A DNA stretch of 64,000 nucleotides, from assembly GCF_964340395.1 (NCBI RefSeq), contig NC_135554.1, positions 24,320,592 through 24,384,591 of the forward strand. Reading direction: 5' to 3'. The notes beneath the pieces were generated by a model, which made no database searches, was not told the origin of the DNA, and saw only the letters and a program-made list of their open reading frames with translations. This DNA comes from Glandiceps talaboti. Taxonomy: Eukaryota; Hemichordata; Enteropneusta; Spengelidae. Both the position numbers and the translations under genes were made by a program. Below, piece after piece: positions 45,606 to 54,527 of the stretch (position 1 is its first letter; every line of letters begins with the position of its first letter).

Positions 45606-48600
45606 GTGTGTGTATATATATGTATGTGTGTGTGTATGTATGTATGTATGTATGTAAACTATGTATTTGTATGTTTATGTGTGTATGTATGTATGTGTGT
45701 GTGGTATGAACCTTGTATACTATATATGCTAGAGTTGTCTTTATCTGTGGTTTTAATCACCCCATGTGTGGTAAGAACCTTGTACATGTATATGTAGTGA
45801 AAGAAGGTTTCCTTATTGTTATCACCCAACCCAACTTATAGTATAGGCCAGTACTTTGTTGATTGTTATGAATACATCTCTCATAAAATTTGATCATCAG
45901 GACAGGGTGACATACTTATATTGATAATTATAATTTATTAGTACAAACAGCCTCATTGCGTTACACATAAAGTGGTCATATGGATGAGAATTTGGTATTT
46001 ATTTAGATTTTTTTAATTGCTAAAACAACTGTACTATGTTTTCCTATGTGAATATAAAAACAATGTAAAATAAGATATACCAAGTATGTGTTCGTAACTC
46101 AATACATTGCACAATGATGTGAAAAGTGTAAAAAGTTTGTTATTGTACGTACATTGACAAACATTTTACACATTTTTAAAAATGTTTTGCAATGTACTGA
46201 GTTACAAACAAGGACTTGGCATATGTTATATCACATTGTTTTTTTCAAGTAGAAAAACAGTTGTTTTGACAATTAAAAATCCAAAATAAATACTATTACC
46301 GATCTTTCATCGATATGACTACGATAACAATATATAATCCATATAATAAGTGCAATCATTCATGCTGCATAATAAAAGTAATACAGTTATGATAAGTTTA
46401 TGGTGCCAAATTATGAATTAATCCACCTGTCATATCACATGCAGATTATCAAATACACAGATCAAATCCAAAGCATACAATACAACTGTATATGTAGTAA
46501 TAGTTATACATAATATCATGGACAAATTATCTTTTCATTCCCCTCCCTCTCCCCCAACCCTACCCTATCCTCACACATCATGATTTTGAAATTTAGAAGT
46601 GGGTGGGGTTTATCTTAAAATGCTCCCACCTCTAGCCAGAAGTGTGTGGGGCTTATCTTAAAATGCCCCCGCCCCTAGCCAGAAGTGGGTGGGGTTTATC
46701 TTAAAATGCCCCCACCCCTAGCCACAAGTGGGTGGGATTTATCTTAAAATGCCCCCACCCCTAGCCAGAAGTGAGTGGGGTTTATCTTAAAATGCCCCAA
46801 CCCCTAGCCAGAAGTGAGTGGGGTTTATCTTAAAATGCCCCAACCCCTAGCCACAAGTGGGTGGGGTTTATCTTAAAATGCCCCCACCCCTAGCCAGAAG
46901 TGAGTGGGGTTTATCTTAAAATGCCCCCACCCCTAGCCAGAAGTGTGTGGGCTTATCTTAAAATGCCCCCAACCCTACCCCATCCCCATACATCATAATT
47001 TTGAAATTTAGAAGTGGGTGGGGTTTATCTTAAAATGCCCCCACCCCTAGCCAGAAGTGGGTGAGGTTTATCTTAAAATGCCCCCACCCCTAGCCAGAAG
47101 TGGGTGGGGTTTATCTTAAATGCCCCCAACCCTACCCCATCCCCATACATCAAGATGATGAACTTTGGAAGTGGGTTGGGGTATCCTGATTTTAAAATGT
47201 CAAAATGGGGAGAGGGGTGGAGTCATTTGTTTTGAAGTTTGTGATTGAAGATCACTACAATAGTATGACTGCGTCTGAACTAAACCAGTCCCGTATTAGT
47301 AGATTTATTGGATAGGTACAGTCAATGATTATTTCCAAAAGACTAAAAATCAACCAAATAAATCAAGCTGCATAATACTTACTATCCTCATCAGGATTAA
47401 ACCAGAGTTCCTCTTCAGTTTCGCCTAGTGCATTGGATGCTGTCACTCGCATTTTGTGTAGAGAGCCTTCATTGTCCTTGAAACCAATGAAACAAGAGTT
47501 TGGTCCTTTTGCGATACTGTTAGGACAGGCTTTCCAGTCTTCCAATTCCCATTGACTTAAATTCAAACAAATACAATCACCGGGTTATTTCATGATAATT
47601 TGTTTATAATCAGTTTATAATTCAATACATTTCAGATAACTTCCGATTCAATGAACACACAAATATGGATAAGACCATCGGAAATGGGACCACTGCAACA
47701 AGACTGGCCATAATGTATACTGGGATAACACCAAGGCTCTGTTCTATATAGAGATAAGGACTGGTTAAAATGTAAAGTAAAGGAAGCCATATACATCAGA
47801 CAGAGGCGACCCATGAGGAACAGGGACCATGGATACCAACTACCATCAATTTAAGGACATATTAATCTGCCAGTTCAGAGATATTAATGCTGATTAATTA
47901 AATCATTGCATAATCAAGGTCCATACAAGGTTTGTAACAGGTTCCGTTTGTCCACAGTCTGATGTCAGCAGTTGTAGATCAAAACATTGCATTCAATGCA
48001 GTTCCAAAGTAACTATATTTTACTGTCTTTCAGATAACTTATTTAACTTTTGTGTCAAGTTTTGAGATTTTCCACCATGATTGAAAACAAACACTCAGAG
48101 ATCCTCTACATTTTTGTGCCATTATATGAAGTTTTAAATCTATGACCGATGAACTTTGACATGAACTTGCAAAAGTTTGACACAACCTGGTGAACCCTGA
48201 AATGTACCTATAAATATTGACATGAACTTGTAAAACTGTGCCTTAAACCCCTACACATGAACTTGATAAAGTTTGATAAAAATCTCTACTAAGAACTTTG
48301 ACACAAACCTTCTAAACTTTGCAATGTACTCACTCAACTTTGCAATCTATCTCGAGTCACTAATATTAACACACACCAGCTTAACTTTGATACACAAACA
48401 TGTTCAACTTTGACATGTACCAAATCAACTTTGAAATGATAAACATCTATATCATTACAAAGATTGTAAACTTACAGTCTGAAGGTGAATGCAAACTGTG
48501 TAGGTAGATAACTATTCACTTCATCCCACGTACACCACATGTCAGCCATGTTGTAACACACACATGAAAAGTTGGCAATACCTGGCAGGGCTGCAAATGA

Positions 48601-49166
48601 ATATGTAATTTTTACAATTAATTCATGTCTACTACAAGTACGTTTCCATTCATGGTAGTGATACTAGACTAGAACTAAAGGTAAATCAATGTGGGTTACA
48701 AACCCAATTCCATTGGTAGCATAGGGATTTGGTTATCTGGTTAAATATACTGTTTTGACAGAAGAAGTTTGTCGTGGCTGCCAGATAGTCAAGTCTCTGC
48801 CAGGGCTATTCAGTGGGATTACTCGTCTATAATTATGGTATGTCATATAGCTACAATGTGTATGAAATTTTACCATGTTTTCCCTTGTCGCCAGACTTCT
48901 AAAGTCTTAGTTTGTAAACACTCCCAAATGCTAAAATGTTAATTAGGCTAGATCTAATGAATCATAGGCTTGTACAATACACTGTTTACAGATTATATAC
49001 ATGGGCTACCAATTGAAATCTAAATTCATTATATCAAAATAACTTCCATATCTGTGAGTATGTATGTATGTATGTATGTATGTATGTATGTATGTATGTA
49101 TGTATGTATGTATGTATGTATGTATGTATGTATGTATGTATGTGTGTGTGTGTATGTATGTATGAC

Positions 49167-49199
<33 letters not shown>

Positions 49200-50268
49200 C
49201 GATGTATGCATGTAGGTATGTATGTATGTATGTGTGTGTATGTGTGTGTGTATGTGTGTATGTATGTATGTATGTATGTATGTATGTAGGTATGTATTGT
49301 ATGTATGTATGTATGTATGTATGTATGTATGTATGTATGTATGTATGTATGTATGTATGTATGTATGTATGTATGTATGTATGTATGTATGTATGTATGT
49401 CTGAATGCATATGTGCATGAAAAGGATGGATGGAGGCCTAGAGGGATGGATGGAAGGACATATGGGAAGGACGTACATGTAAGTATGTACATATGGACAT
49501 ATGTATGTTGTGTGTGTGTATGTGTGTATGTGTGTGTGTCTGCATGCATGTATGTGCATACAAAGGATGGATGGAGGCCTCGAGGGATGGACAGATGGAC
49601 GGATGGATGGATGGGGTGGAATATGATGGATGGATAGTAAAATCAGTGAGATAAATAAAACATGAAACAGAACATTTTTGTTCATTGAAAAGATACAGAA
49701 GCAACATAACTTACTTCCAATGTTTAAGATAGTAGATGCCATAGCAACAGTTTCCATCTGAGGGCCTTCTAGTAGACACGAGTAGTTTCCTGCCTCATCC
49801 AGAGTTACATTATCTAGTGTTAATTGTGAAGTGGTGTCGTTGATGGCTGTGTACATGTTGTCAGGTAGTTTTACATCTTTGAAATACCACACCAAATCTT
49901 GTACTGGGTTTGTCACAGACAATGAACTGCCATCGTTGGACAGGACACAGTTGATTTGAACTGTACTGCCAAGTTGTTGAACCAAACGTGAAGGAGCTGC
50001 AGAAAATACATGGAATACTATCATCACTGTAACAGTATTTTATCACCTGCTTCATTTCATTTTATACTTGAAGTTAGTTGAACATACAATTTACACAACA
50101 TTCAATCTAACAATGTCTTCAATTCCCTTCCCAGTTGTGTATTTGTCACAACAAAAAAGCTTATTACGAATTTTTCACCAGAATTTATTAAATCGCCATG
50201 CTTTCTAATACAATCTCTGTGCAAAATTTCATTTGTATCCAAAAAGGGGTTCTGGAGATATTGATGAC

Positions 50269-50331
<63 letters not shown>

Positions 50332-50376
50332 TACATACATACACACATATGCACATACATACATACATACATACAT

Positions 50377-50416
<40 letters not shown>

Positions 50417-50523
50417 ACATACATACATACATACATACATACATACATACATACATACATACATACATACATACACACAATCTGACAGACAGGAAGACAG
50501 GTAAACAGAAAGGCAGACAAGAG

Positions 50524-50561
<38 letters not shown>

Positions 50562-50616
50562 AAAACAGAAAGACAGAGACAGACAGACAGACAGGCAGAC
50601 AGACAGACAGACAGGC

Positions 50617-50647
<31 letters not shown>

Positions 50648-50654
50648 AAGACAG

Positions 50655-50685
<31 letters not shown>

Positions 50686-50817
50686 TGGATAATCACTGTT
50701 ATAACATCCCTAAACAGTTAGGTGCTAAAAATAGTTTTACTCACTTTCGACTGACAACAATCCCTGGATAGTATCCGAGACAACCAGCAGTATCAGGGAG
50801 ATAAGCAAAGATTTCAT
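21163..50817 (-). CDS. gp130-like class I cytokine receptor, 18 coding exons per transcript (20 present)
   Basis: Exons: 50817-50745, 49996-49715, 48590-48476, 47555-47383, one of 44250-44072/43973-43816, one of 36184-36019/35904-35754, 35444-35362, 34618-34474, 33269-33171, 32546-32393, 30430-30279, 29964-29767, 28389-28201, 27512-27198, 26128-26050, 25214-24967, 24559-24417, 23688-21163. Every phase closes, giving about 1760-1772 residues. Order: signal peptide, Ig, cytokine-binding module with Cys-rich first FN3 and WSXWS second FN3, five more FN3, TM, long tail. This matches gp130 (IL6ST) D1-D6 with two added FN3 domains and a much longer tail. Known role of the class: surface receptor that signals via JAK/STAT. 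No YxxQ STAT3 motif is visible in the tail. Ligand unknown. Confidence 0.92.
21690..23372 (-). repeat. Coding minisatellite, about 102-105 bp unit
   Basis: The DNA encoding the tyrosine modules repeats with a 34-35 codon period. Central units are nearly identical (for example 22130-22260 versus 22450-22570) while both ends are more diverged. Long ORFs on the plus strand here are shadows of the repeat. Confidence 0.95.
23779..23811 (+). other. G-rich tract with quadruplex potential in receptor intron
   Basis: Runs of 2-5 G separated by single T or A over 33 bp, between the TM and tail exons, on the non-template plus strand of a minus-strand gene. Confidence 0.6.
24050..24285. mobile_element. 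Foldback element, MITE family C, diverged copy
   Basis: Left GGCAAACTAA and right TCTATCTTAGTTTGCC form inverted ends, and CTATTGTTG follows the left end as in the better copy at 34915-35204. Located in a receptor intron. Confidence 0.55.
24417..24559 (-). CDS. Receptor exon: transmembrane segment and juxtamembrane region
   Basis: Encodes E-W-Q-Y then a hydrophobic helix (I-F-V-T-I-G-I-I-I-F-V-I-F-M-V-C-V-V), a basic stop-transfer stretch and K-P-I-W-E-V-K. The K-P-I-W element lies where a JAK-binding box 1 is expected but lacks a clear P-x-P. Phase 1-0. Confidence 0.93.
24739..24920. repeat. (CA)n / (CAGA)n microsatellite
   Basis: Mixed CA, CAGA and ACAC tracts just downstream (in transcript sense) of exon 24967-25214. 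Overlapping ORFs are artefacts. Confidence 0.95.
24967..25214 (-). CDS. Receptor exon: remainder of fifth FN3 domain
   Basis: Encodes P-N-G-P-A-Y-G-L-N-Y-S-I-E-C-F, V-Q-I-R-V-S-C-N and A-T-C-R-V-R-A-I-N. Cysteine-rich FN3 just outside the membrane. Phase 2-1. Confidence 0.88.
25330..25575. repeat. (CATA)n microsatellite
   Basis: About 30 CATA units centred on 25470-25550 with imperfect CA-rich flanks, in a receptor intron. Confidence 0.95.
26050..26128 (-). CDS. Receptor exon: first part of fifth FN3 domain after D3
   Basis: 79 nt. Encodes P-S-P-P-L-D-V-E-V-K, then T-I-E-V-T-W-S-P-P-Q. Short but in phase (1-2) with both neighbours; acceptor TTTCTTAG, donor GTATTT. Confidence 0.88.
26540..26940 (+). 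repeat. Dispersed repeat family D, array of about 120-bp units, copy 1
   Basis: Units with TTGTTGCTATGGG..TTGCTAGGCACAT..GTTCACTTG-CTACCC recur three times. The same unit forms the larger array at 31130-31680. Confidence 0.8.
27198..27512 (-). CDS. Receptor exon: complete extra FN3 domain (fourth after D3)
   Basis: A single 315-nt phase 1-1 exon. Encodes P-E-K-I-P-E-N-V-K-V, M-T-V-E-W-S-P-L, H-Y-E-M-E-V-K and L-C-G-Y-E-M-Y-G-V-V-V-R-A-C. The in-frame extension to 27714 upstream is intron read-through; the acceptor TTTTTTCAG at 27513 sets the exon edge. Confidence 0.92.
28201..28389 (-). CDS. Receptor exon: second half of D6
   Basis: Encodes Y-V-M-R-G-L-K-A-N-T-Q-Y-A-V-S-V-S-A, then G-Q-G-P-T-T. 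FN3 E-G strands. Phase 1-1, donor GTAGGTGA. Confidence 0.92.
28722..29505. repeat. 39-bp minisatellite, about 20 copies
   Basis: Unit GATGGTTTAAATCATCTTTT followed by GGTGTTTTATAGTACAGTT. Because 39 is divisible by three, several frames stay open on both strands; these are not genes. Lies in the intron inside D6. Confidence 0.95.
29767..29964 (-). CDS. Receptor exon: first half of D6
   Basis: Encodes P-T-G-S-P-T-N-L-T-I, L-E-A-S-W-K-A-P, N-G-V-I-R-M-Y-T-V-Q-F and an acidic D-D-D-D loop. Phase 1-1. Confidence 0.92.
30279..30430 (-). CDS. Receptor exon: second half of D5
   Basis: Encodes I-T-G-L-Q-S-F-V-Q-Y-E-F-K-V-K-A-K-N, then G-Y-S-G-F-S-P. FN3 E-G strands with L..Y-x-F-x-V-x-A-x-N. Phase 2-1. 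Confidence 0.92.
31130..32315 (+). mobile_element. Repeat family D array with SINE/LINE-like 3' end and CA/CAGA tail
   Basis: At least five units containing GTTGCTATGGGCGTGGTC and TTGCTAGG, then unique sequence with recurring TTGACCAAAAATC and CCAAATTTC-type phrases, ending in (CA)n, CAGACAGACAGACGCCGGGC and a short GC hairpin-like tail. The form suggests a retroposon 3' part. No reverse transcriptase is seen. Confidence 0.6.
32393..32546 (-). CDS. Receptor exon: first half of D5
   Basis: Encodes P-G-E-P-Q-N-L-S-A, I-A-V-F-W-E-A-P-T and G-T-I-V-G-Y-K-L-V-Y-Q. Typical FN3 A-C strands. Phase 1-2. Confidence 0.92.
32778..32892. repeat. About 20-bp tandem repeat with AATATGGCCAC core
   Basis: Six copies of CAATATGGCCAC(C/T)GAAT with small changes, in the intron between D4 and D5. 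Confidence 0.88.
33171..33269 (-). CDS. Receptor exon: end of D4
   Basis: Encodes L-D-R-Y-K-S-Y-K-V-T-I-T-A-Y-N-S-A-G-N, then S-S-I-T-I-P. The Y-x-V-x-I-x-A-Y-N-x-x-G pattern and trailing I-T-I-P resemble the end of gp130 D4. Phase 1-1. Confidence 0.9.
33890..34190 (+). repeat. Dispersed repeat family E, copy 1
   Basis: Shares AGTTTAATG-TATT-GAGCGTTGATATAA, GATGACGTTATCA, TACTACTGACATGCA and CTTTCCCCAGCAGG in order with 55606-55910. Confidence 0.8.
34474..34618 (-). CDS. Receptor exon: middle of D4
   Basis: Encodes L-P-S-L-R-E-R-N-G-I-I-L-G-A-N-V-T-V, matching the N-G-x-I-x-x-Y strand of gp130 D4. Phase 0-1. Confidence 0.85.
34915..35204. mobile_element. Foldback element, MITE family C
   Basis: Left CTAAGATAGACACAAACTAA is mirrored by TTAGTTTGTGTCTATCTTAG at the right end, with CTATTGTT inside each. 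No ORF. Lies in the intron between receptor exons 35362 and 34618. Confidence 0.8.
35362..35444 (-). CDS. Receptor exon: start of FN3 domain D4
   Basis: Encodes P-D-S-G-V-R-E-L..S-R-D-V-T-I-Y-W-Q. The V-T-I-Y-W ending is the B-strand of an FN3 domain. Phase 1-0, donor GTAAGTGG. Confidence 0.85.
35754..35904 (-). CDS. Receptor alternative exon b2: second half of D3, canonical WSAWS
   Basis: Encodes Q-Q-Y-M-V-R-G-L-E-P-Y-T-L-H-T-F-R-I-A-C then G-H-W-S-A-W-S-E. This is a canonical WSXWS motif, the strongest single mark of a class I cytokine receptor. Phase 0-1, donor GTATAC. Splicing b1 to b2 would shift the frame and reach TGA within about 20 codons. Confidence 0.94.
36019..36184 (-). CDS. Receptor alternative exon b1: second half of D3, WSQWA variant
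   Basis: Encodes E-E-I-L-T-N-R-L-S-Y, K-P-Y-T-Y-Y-T-I-R-V-A-A-A and C-W-S-Q-W-A-Q. The K-P-Y-T-x-Y..R-V block and near-WSXWS element mark the distal half of D3. Phase 0-1, donor GTACAA. The last Ser of WSXWS is Ala. Confidence 0.9.
40170..40525. mobile_element. Long-hairpin MITE family F, copy 1
   Basis: Ends TTAAAGTGGCCGTATAGATGA and TCATCCATATGGTCACTTTAA (left end begins at the T of ACAT/TAAAG), with arms matching over most of the length. TA at the borders suggests a mariner-like origin. Located in the 7.6-kb receptor intron. Confidence 0.82.
41440..41700. repeat. About 60-bp degenerate tandem repeat
   Basis: ACAAACCAATACATTAACATG, GTTTGTTGAGGGGGAG and AGTATGGAG phrases recur four times. 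The rest of 36.2-43.8 kb is a single intron without other convincing exons. Confidence 0.7.
43816..43973 (-). CDS. Receptor alternative exon a2: first half of D3 (duplicate)
   Basis: Encodes I-P-N-P-P-E-N-V-H-V..L-L-V-T-W-E-V-P-R-D-W-Y..K-Y-K-L-Q-Y..T-N-W-P-V-E. Clearly homologous to exon a1, seven codons shorter, same phases (1-0), 98 nt away, weak donor GTACCA. Interpreted as mutually exclusive with a1. Confidence 0.9.
44072..44250 (-). CDS. Receptor alternative exon a1: first half of D3
   Basis: Encodes I-P-H-P-P-E-N-L-Q-V..V-E-V-S-W-E-R-P-I-D-W..Q-Y-K-L-Q-Y..N-W-S-E-I. The P-P-E-N-L start and W-x-x-P..Y-x-L-Q-Y pattern is the proximal half of the second cytokine-module FN3. Phase 1-0 with weak donor GTACTT. 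The neighbouring exon 43816-43973 encodes the same segment; a frameshift results if both are joined. Confidence 0.9.
45328..45705. repeat. (TGTA)n / (TG)n microsatellite
   Basis: Nearly pure TATG then TGTG and GTAT-rich units. Long MYVC-type ORFs here are artefacts. Confidence 0.97.
45968..46325. mobile_element. Long-hairpin MITE family F, copy 2
   Basis: Begins TAAAGTGGTCATATGGATGA and ends ATCGATATGACTACG, with inverted arms around a TGCACAATGATGTG-type centre. Related to 40170-40525. Confidence 0.78.
46595..47155. repeat. About 58-bp minisatellite, roughly ten copies
   Basis: Unit AGAAGTGGGTGGGGTTTATC followed by TTAAAATGCCCCCACCCCTA-GCC. Both strands carry clustered G or C runs. Located in the intron after D2. 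Confidence 0.93.
47383..47555 (-). CDS. Receptor exon: second half of cytokine-receptor D2
   Basis: Encodes Q-W-E-L-E-D-W-K-A-C-P, S-C-F-I-G-F, then M-R-V-T-A-S-N-A-L-G-E and F-N-P-D-E-D. The second Cys pair and A-x-N-A-L-G..F-x-P hinge match gp130 D2. Phase 2-1, donor GTAAGTAT. Confidence 0.93.
48476..48590 (-). CDS. Receptor exon: first half of cytokine-receptor D2
   Basis: Encodes L-P-G-I-A-N-F-S-C-V-C-Y then M-W-C-T-W-D-E-V-N and F-A-F-T-F-R. The C-x(9-10)-C-x-W signature is the hallmark of the N-terminal half of class I cytokine-binding modules. Phase 1-2. Confidence 0.93.
49058..49405. repeat. (TATG)n microsatellite
   Basis: Long TATG arrays with interruptions in the intron after the Ig exon; GGATGGATGG-rich flanks at 49425-49640. 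The 332-residue ORF reading through from the Ig exon is an artefact past 49715. Confidence 0.97.
49715..49996 (-). CDS. Receptor exon: Ig-like domain (D1)
   Basis: One phase 1-1 exon, 282 nt. It shows I-N-C-V-L, W-Y-F-K-D and D-E-A-G-N-Y-S-C, the Cys, Trp and D-x-G-x-Y-x-C marks of an Ig fold. gp130 also has an Ig domain first, used for site III ligand contact. Several N-linked sequons (N-D-T, N-V-T, N-Y-S). Confidence 0.93.
50268..50685. repeat. (CAGA)n-(CATA)n-(CAGA)n compound microsatellite at a retroposon-like 3' end
   Basis: Follows TCTGGAGATATTGATGACA, preceded by phrases such as TGTGCAAAATTTCATTTGTATC like those at the end of the 31-32 kb element. Lies in receptor intron 1. Confidence 0.93.
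50745..50817 (-). CDS. Receptor exon 1: start codon and signal peptide
   Basis: M-K-S-L-L-I-S-L-I-L-L-V-V-S-D-T-I-Q-G then L-L-S-V-E. A basic residue, hydrophobic core and small/polar cleavage zone form a classic signal peptide. Donor GTGAGT, phase 1. A possible acceptor (TTTGCAG) at 50940 suggests the 5' UTR is split; the first exon and promoter are not located. Confidence 0.9.
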
Positions 50818-51237
50818 TTTGAAACCAAAACTGTCCCAAAAGAGAGATATTTCCTTTCACCGTAAACTCCTCGGATTGAATGACAATATCCTGTCACTGT
50901 AATAGACTCAGAGTATACTTCACTAGGGCTCAACCAGTCCTGCAAACGCAAACACACCAGACACAGACATGGTTAGAAAACTTGGACTCAATTTATTAAA
51001 ATAAATGTTTAAAAAAGTAAAGACTGAATTTATAACTAAACATTCTAGAAGTACGGATGAATTTACAAATACATTTTTTTCCCTTGCAAATCACCAAATA
51101 TTCATTGAGTTTGTATTTACGTATTTACTAATAACTCTGCAAATTTCATATATTTATATATATATGTTATATATAACAGATACTTAATGATGATGTATAA
51201 TTACTGTGAAATCTACCATTGAAGACAACTAAAAAAA

Positions 51238-51340
51238 TATTTTCTTCATTCAGCCAAGGAAAATACAACTTACAAGTGAATAGACAAGTAGTGACAACCC
51301 TTAGGTCACGAGTATGTTCCGGCTGAATGAAGAAAAATAT
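51238..51340. mobile_element. About 100-bp foldback element
   Basis: ATATTTTCTTCATTCAGCC and GGCTGAATGAAGAAAAATAT are inverted ends. A related, more diverged sequence lies at 12473-12558. Confidence 0.7.
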
Positions 51341-52054
51341 TGGAGAATAACATAATTATACCAGTACCAAAAATTGGGGAAAGTAATGGCAAGTTTGAAT
51401 GTTTTGACTCATATTTTGAACACAGCAGAACTAGTGATGTAGACACACATTGTTGTGACATAGACACACATTGTTGTTACGTAGAACGACCAGAATATAT
51501 ATTCAATATTTTCTGTTCTAAATGACTCGTGCATGGTAAAATGTATGATATGGTCGTCTTTAAGATCCACCTGTCTATTCAGGACACTTCCCAAGTAAGC
51601 CCAGACATAGGCAAACCACAGCTAGTCATACTAGACAGGTTTAACTGTATGTAGTTGTGAGGCTCAACAAAGTTAACTAATATGGTCAAGAATTTCACCT
51701 TGCAAAAGGAGCACTGATACGTCACCTAAGATTCCATCCTAAAAAAGTTACCAATCACTAATGGTATGAAATAACGCCCACACACACAACACACAACAAG
51801 TTGTTTACCTCATTTCACCTACTGATGCATGTCAACACATACAATGTATGACCTCACCTCTGTGACCTTTGTCATTAATTACACTGGTACAATAGGTGCT
51901 TTTCAGTATACCTATTCACAAAAATCACGACATTGCAAATTGCAAGCATCTTACATACCATACCTACCTACTTTATTACGAATTCTGAGGAATGCTTTTT
52001 TCCCCCGAATTTAATTTTCAATCGAAAGAAACTAATAAGTATTCATAAGTTACT

Positions 52055-52360
52055 TTTAAAGTGGCCATAAGAATGACAAATTGGTATAAATTTCTTATTT
52101 ATAATTCAAAAAACAACTTCATCATGTTTTCCAACTTGAAAAAAACAGAAACACAAAACAAAGTACATCAATCAATTACAAAAAGCTAAAAATTGTACAA
52201 AGTTTTACGTTTTATTTTTACCCAACCGACCAACAGACTCACTAAAAAGTGTACAGAGGTTTTTTTACATTTGCTTATTTTCACTTAACCACCCAACCAA
52301 CCAACCAACCAACAGACTCACTTTAGAGTGTTAGTTACTACGAGAAACATAAAGGTCACT
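52055..52360. mobile_element. Long-hairpin MITE family F, diverged copy 3
   Basis: Begins TTTTAAAGTGGCCATAAGAA and ends near AAAGGTCACTC. The first half follows the family; the middle is disrupted by CCAACCAACC tracts. Confidence 0.6.
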
Positions 52361-53019
52361 CTGTACAATATAATGATCAGCTTTATGGTCTTAGGCAAAA
52401 ACTCAGAATACCCGGACAGCAAAATGACTCAGGCCAGGTGATGCAGATCCTTACACTATACCTATGACAACAACAAACAGACTAAAAATAAAATGAAAGA
52501 ACGAAAAAACAGGAATACCCTCAGGGGTGCATAATTTGGCACAAAAAAATTTGATGTTTCACCAAATGGAAGTTTATAGTATGCAATTTATCCGTAGGGT
52601 TTAGCAACTAAGAGCGTGACCACAAAACTTAACAACCGGAAAGAATTTATCCCAGAACTTCCCTGTTTACTGTTAAACTTTCACTTTAAAACTTTGGTAT
52701 CATGGAAAATCATTTATACTGCTCTGTTGAGAGTCAAAGAATATTATCTGACAGCAGAGTTCTCAACTATCATGTGTGCAAAATTCCAAAATTGCAGCAT
52801 ACAAAATACTGGGGTGGGGGGTGGGGGCAAAGAGGGGAAATGTGCCAAATATAATGATTTGATATCATCGCCACTATTATCTATGATGAGAGCACACTAA
52901 AAGTTTGAGTTTGAGTTTTGACTTATGATTTGGTTATGTTTCCAATAATAAAACCTCCACAGTAAAAAACGATTATTTCTTTTTTAAAGGAGAGGTTCAG
53001 TCAGCCTCAATTACACTTG

Positions 53020-53230
53020 TATTGATTGCTGCTAGTACACTTAAATATTTAATTATTTTGGGTGATAAAATAACACCTTGGTAACTTAGTCATTATTGAA
53101 ATCTTGTAAAGAAGCCCTATTGCACTGAACATGTGTTTGCGCATAGGGATTTCCTGCAAAGGCTTATGGGAAAACTGCTCGTGATGACATCACATTTACC
53201 ACAATCTGTTGTCATGACGGCTCTTTGTAT
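53020..53230 (+). repeat. Dispersed repeat family B, copy 2
   Basis: Diverged second copy of the 15940-16110 repeat, same orientation, including ATCTTGTAAAGAAGC and GTGATGACATCACA. Confidence 0.75.
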
Positions 53231-53289
53231 GTTTGTCAAGTGAGTGAAGTGTACCAATAGTACAAAGACACAATTTGACATTCCGTTTA

Positions 53290-54085
53290 AATTACAGTAT
53301 TACCAGTACAGTACAGTACAGTACAGTAGAATGCAGTGTAAATTACCAATAGTACATACACATTGACATTCCGTTACAGTAAATTACAGTATGTATTACC
53401 AGTACAGTACAGTAGAATGCAGTGTAAATTACCAATAGTACATACACATTGACATTCCGTTACAGTAAATTACAGTATGTATTACCAGTACAGTATAGTA
53501 GAGTGCAGTGTAAATACCAACAGTACACATGCACATTAACAGCCCATTACAGTAAATTACAGTATTACCAGTACAGTACAGTAGAGTACAGTGTAAATAC
53601 TAACAACACACAAACACATTGACAGTCCATTACAGTAAATTACAGTACAGTATTACCAGTACAATACAGTAGAGTACAGTAGTACACATACACATTGATG
53701 AAAGCAATAGTATGTATGCAAGGTAACATTACAGTATTACATGTAATAGTATAGCATAGTAGAGTGCGGTGAGGTGCGGTGCAGTGTCGTGTGGTACGGT
53801 ACGATACAGTACAGTACAGTACAGTGCGGTACAGTACAGTTTAATATTGTAGTGTACAGAAGAGTAACAGTACAGCTGTTATATACTGCAGTACAGTGCA
53901 GTAAAGTACAGTTCAATTTTGTTTAGTACAGCAAATACAGCACATCACAGTACAGTACAGTACAATACAGTACAGCAAAGTACAGCACAATACAGTATGG
54001 CCCAGCACAGTACATCACAATACAATACAGTACAGTACAGCACAGCACAGCACATTTTTAATACAGTAATACAGAACAGTACAGC
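53290..54085. repeat. Degenerate TACAG/CAGTA repeat field
   Basis: Dense ACAGTACAGT with higher-order units of about 80 bp (AATTACCAATAGTACATACA then CATTGACATTCCGTTACAG) between 53290 and 53700. Confidence 0.9.
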
Positions 54086-54527
54086 AAAGTCCACAATCAG
54101 TATCCATACAGTATACACATAAATGTTTTTGGCTTATATCCACACAGTGTACTATACCCTAAATATTCAGAACAGTATAAACATGCCATATAATACCCCA
54201 GTTCAAAGGAAAAAGTTAGTCAAGACATCTAATGAATGTAACTTAATATGATCGTTTATGAAAAAACGCCCACTGGTATATGGCATTCATCCAATACTAT
54301 TACTAAGAACGTGTTGTCTTACACATATACTGAACATAGGTCAATACAGCTTGGGCATAACCTGGGATCCAGTCATGTGGGGAGTTTGCTCTCACTTTAC
54401 CCCTACCACACCTGGCATTTCACTAGCAGCCATTTACTAAAGCTTCAGTCAGAAATCAGGTACACATTTTTATTGGGTTTTTAATTTGTTATGTTGTGAG
54501 ATGACATCAGCAGCGTGATATTATACT

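Noticed and set aside
49006-50027. 332-residue minus-strand ORF
   Set aside because: Only the part from 49996 to 49715 is the Ig exon; beyond the GTAAGT donor it runs into intron and the TATG microsatellite.
50102-50721. Cys/Val/Ser or Asp/Arg/Gln repeat ORFs on both strands
   Set aside because: Translations of CAGA and CATA microsatellites.
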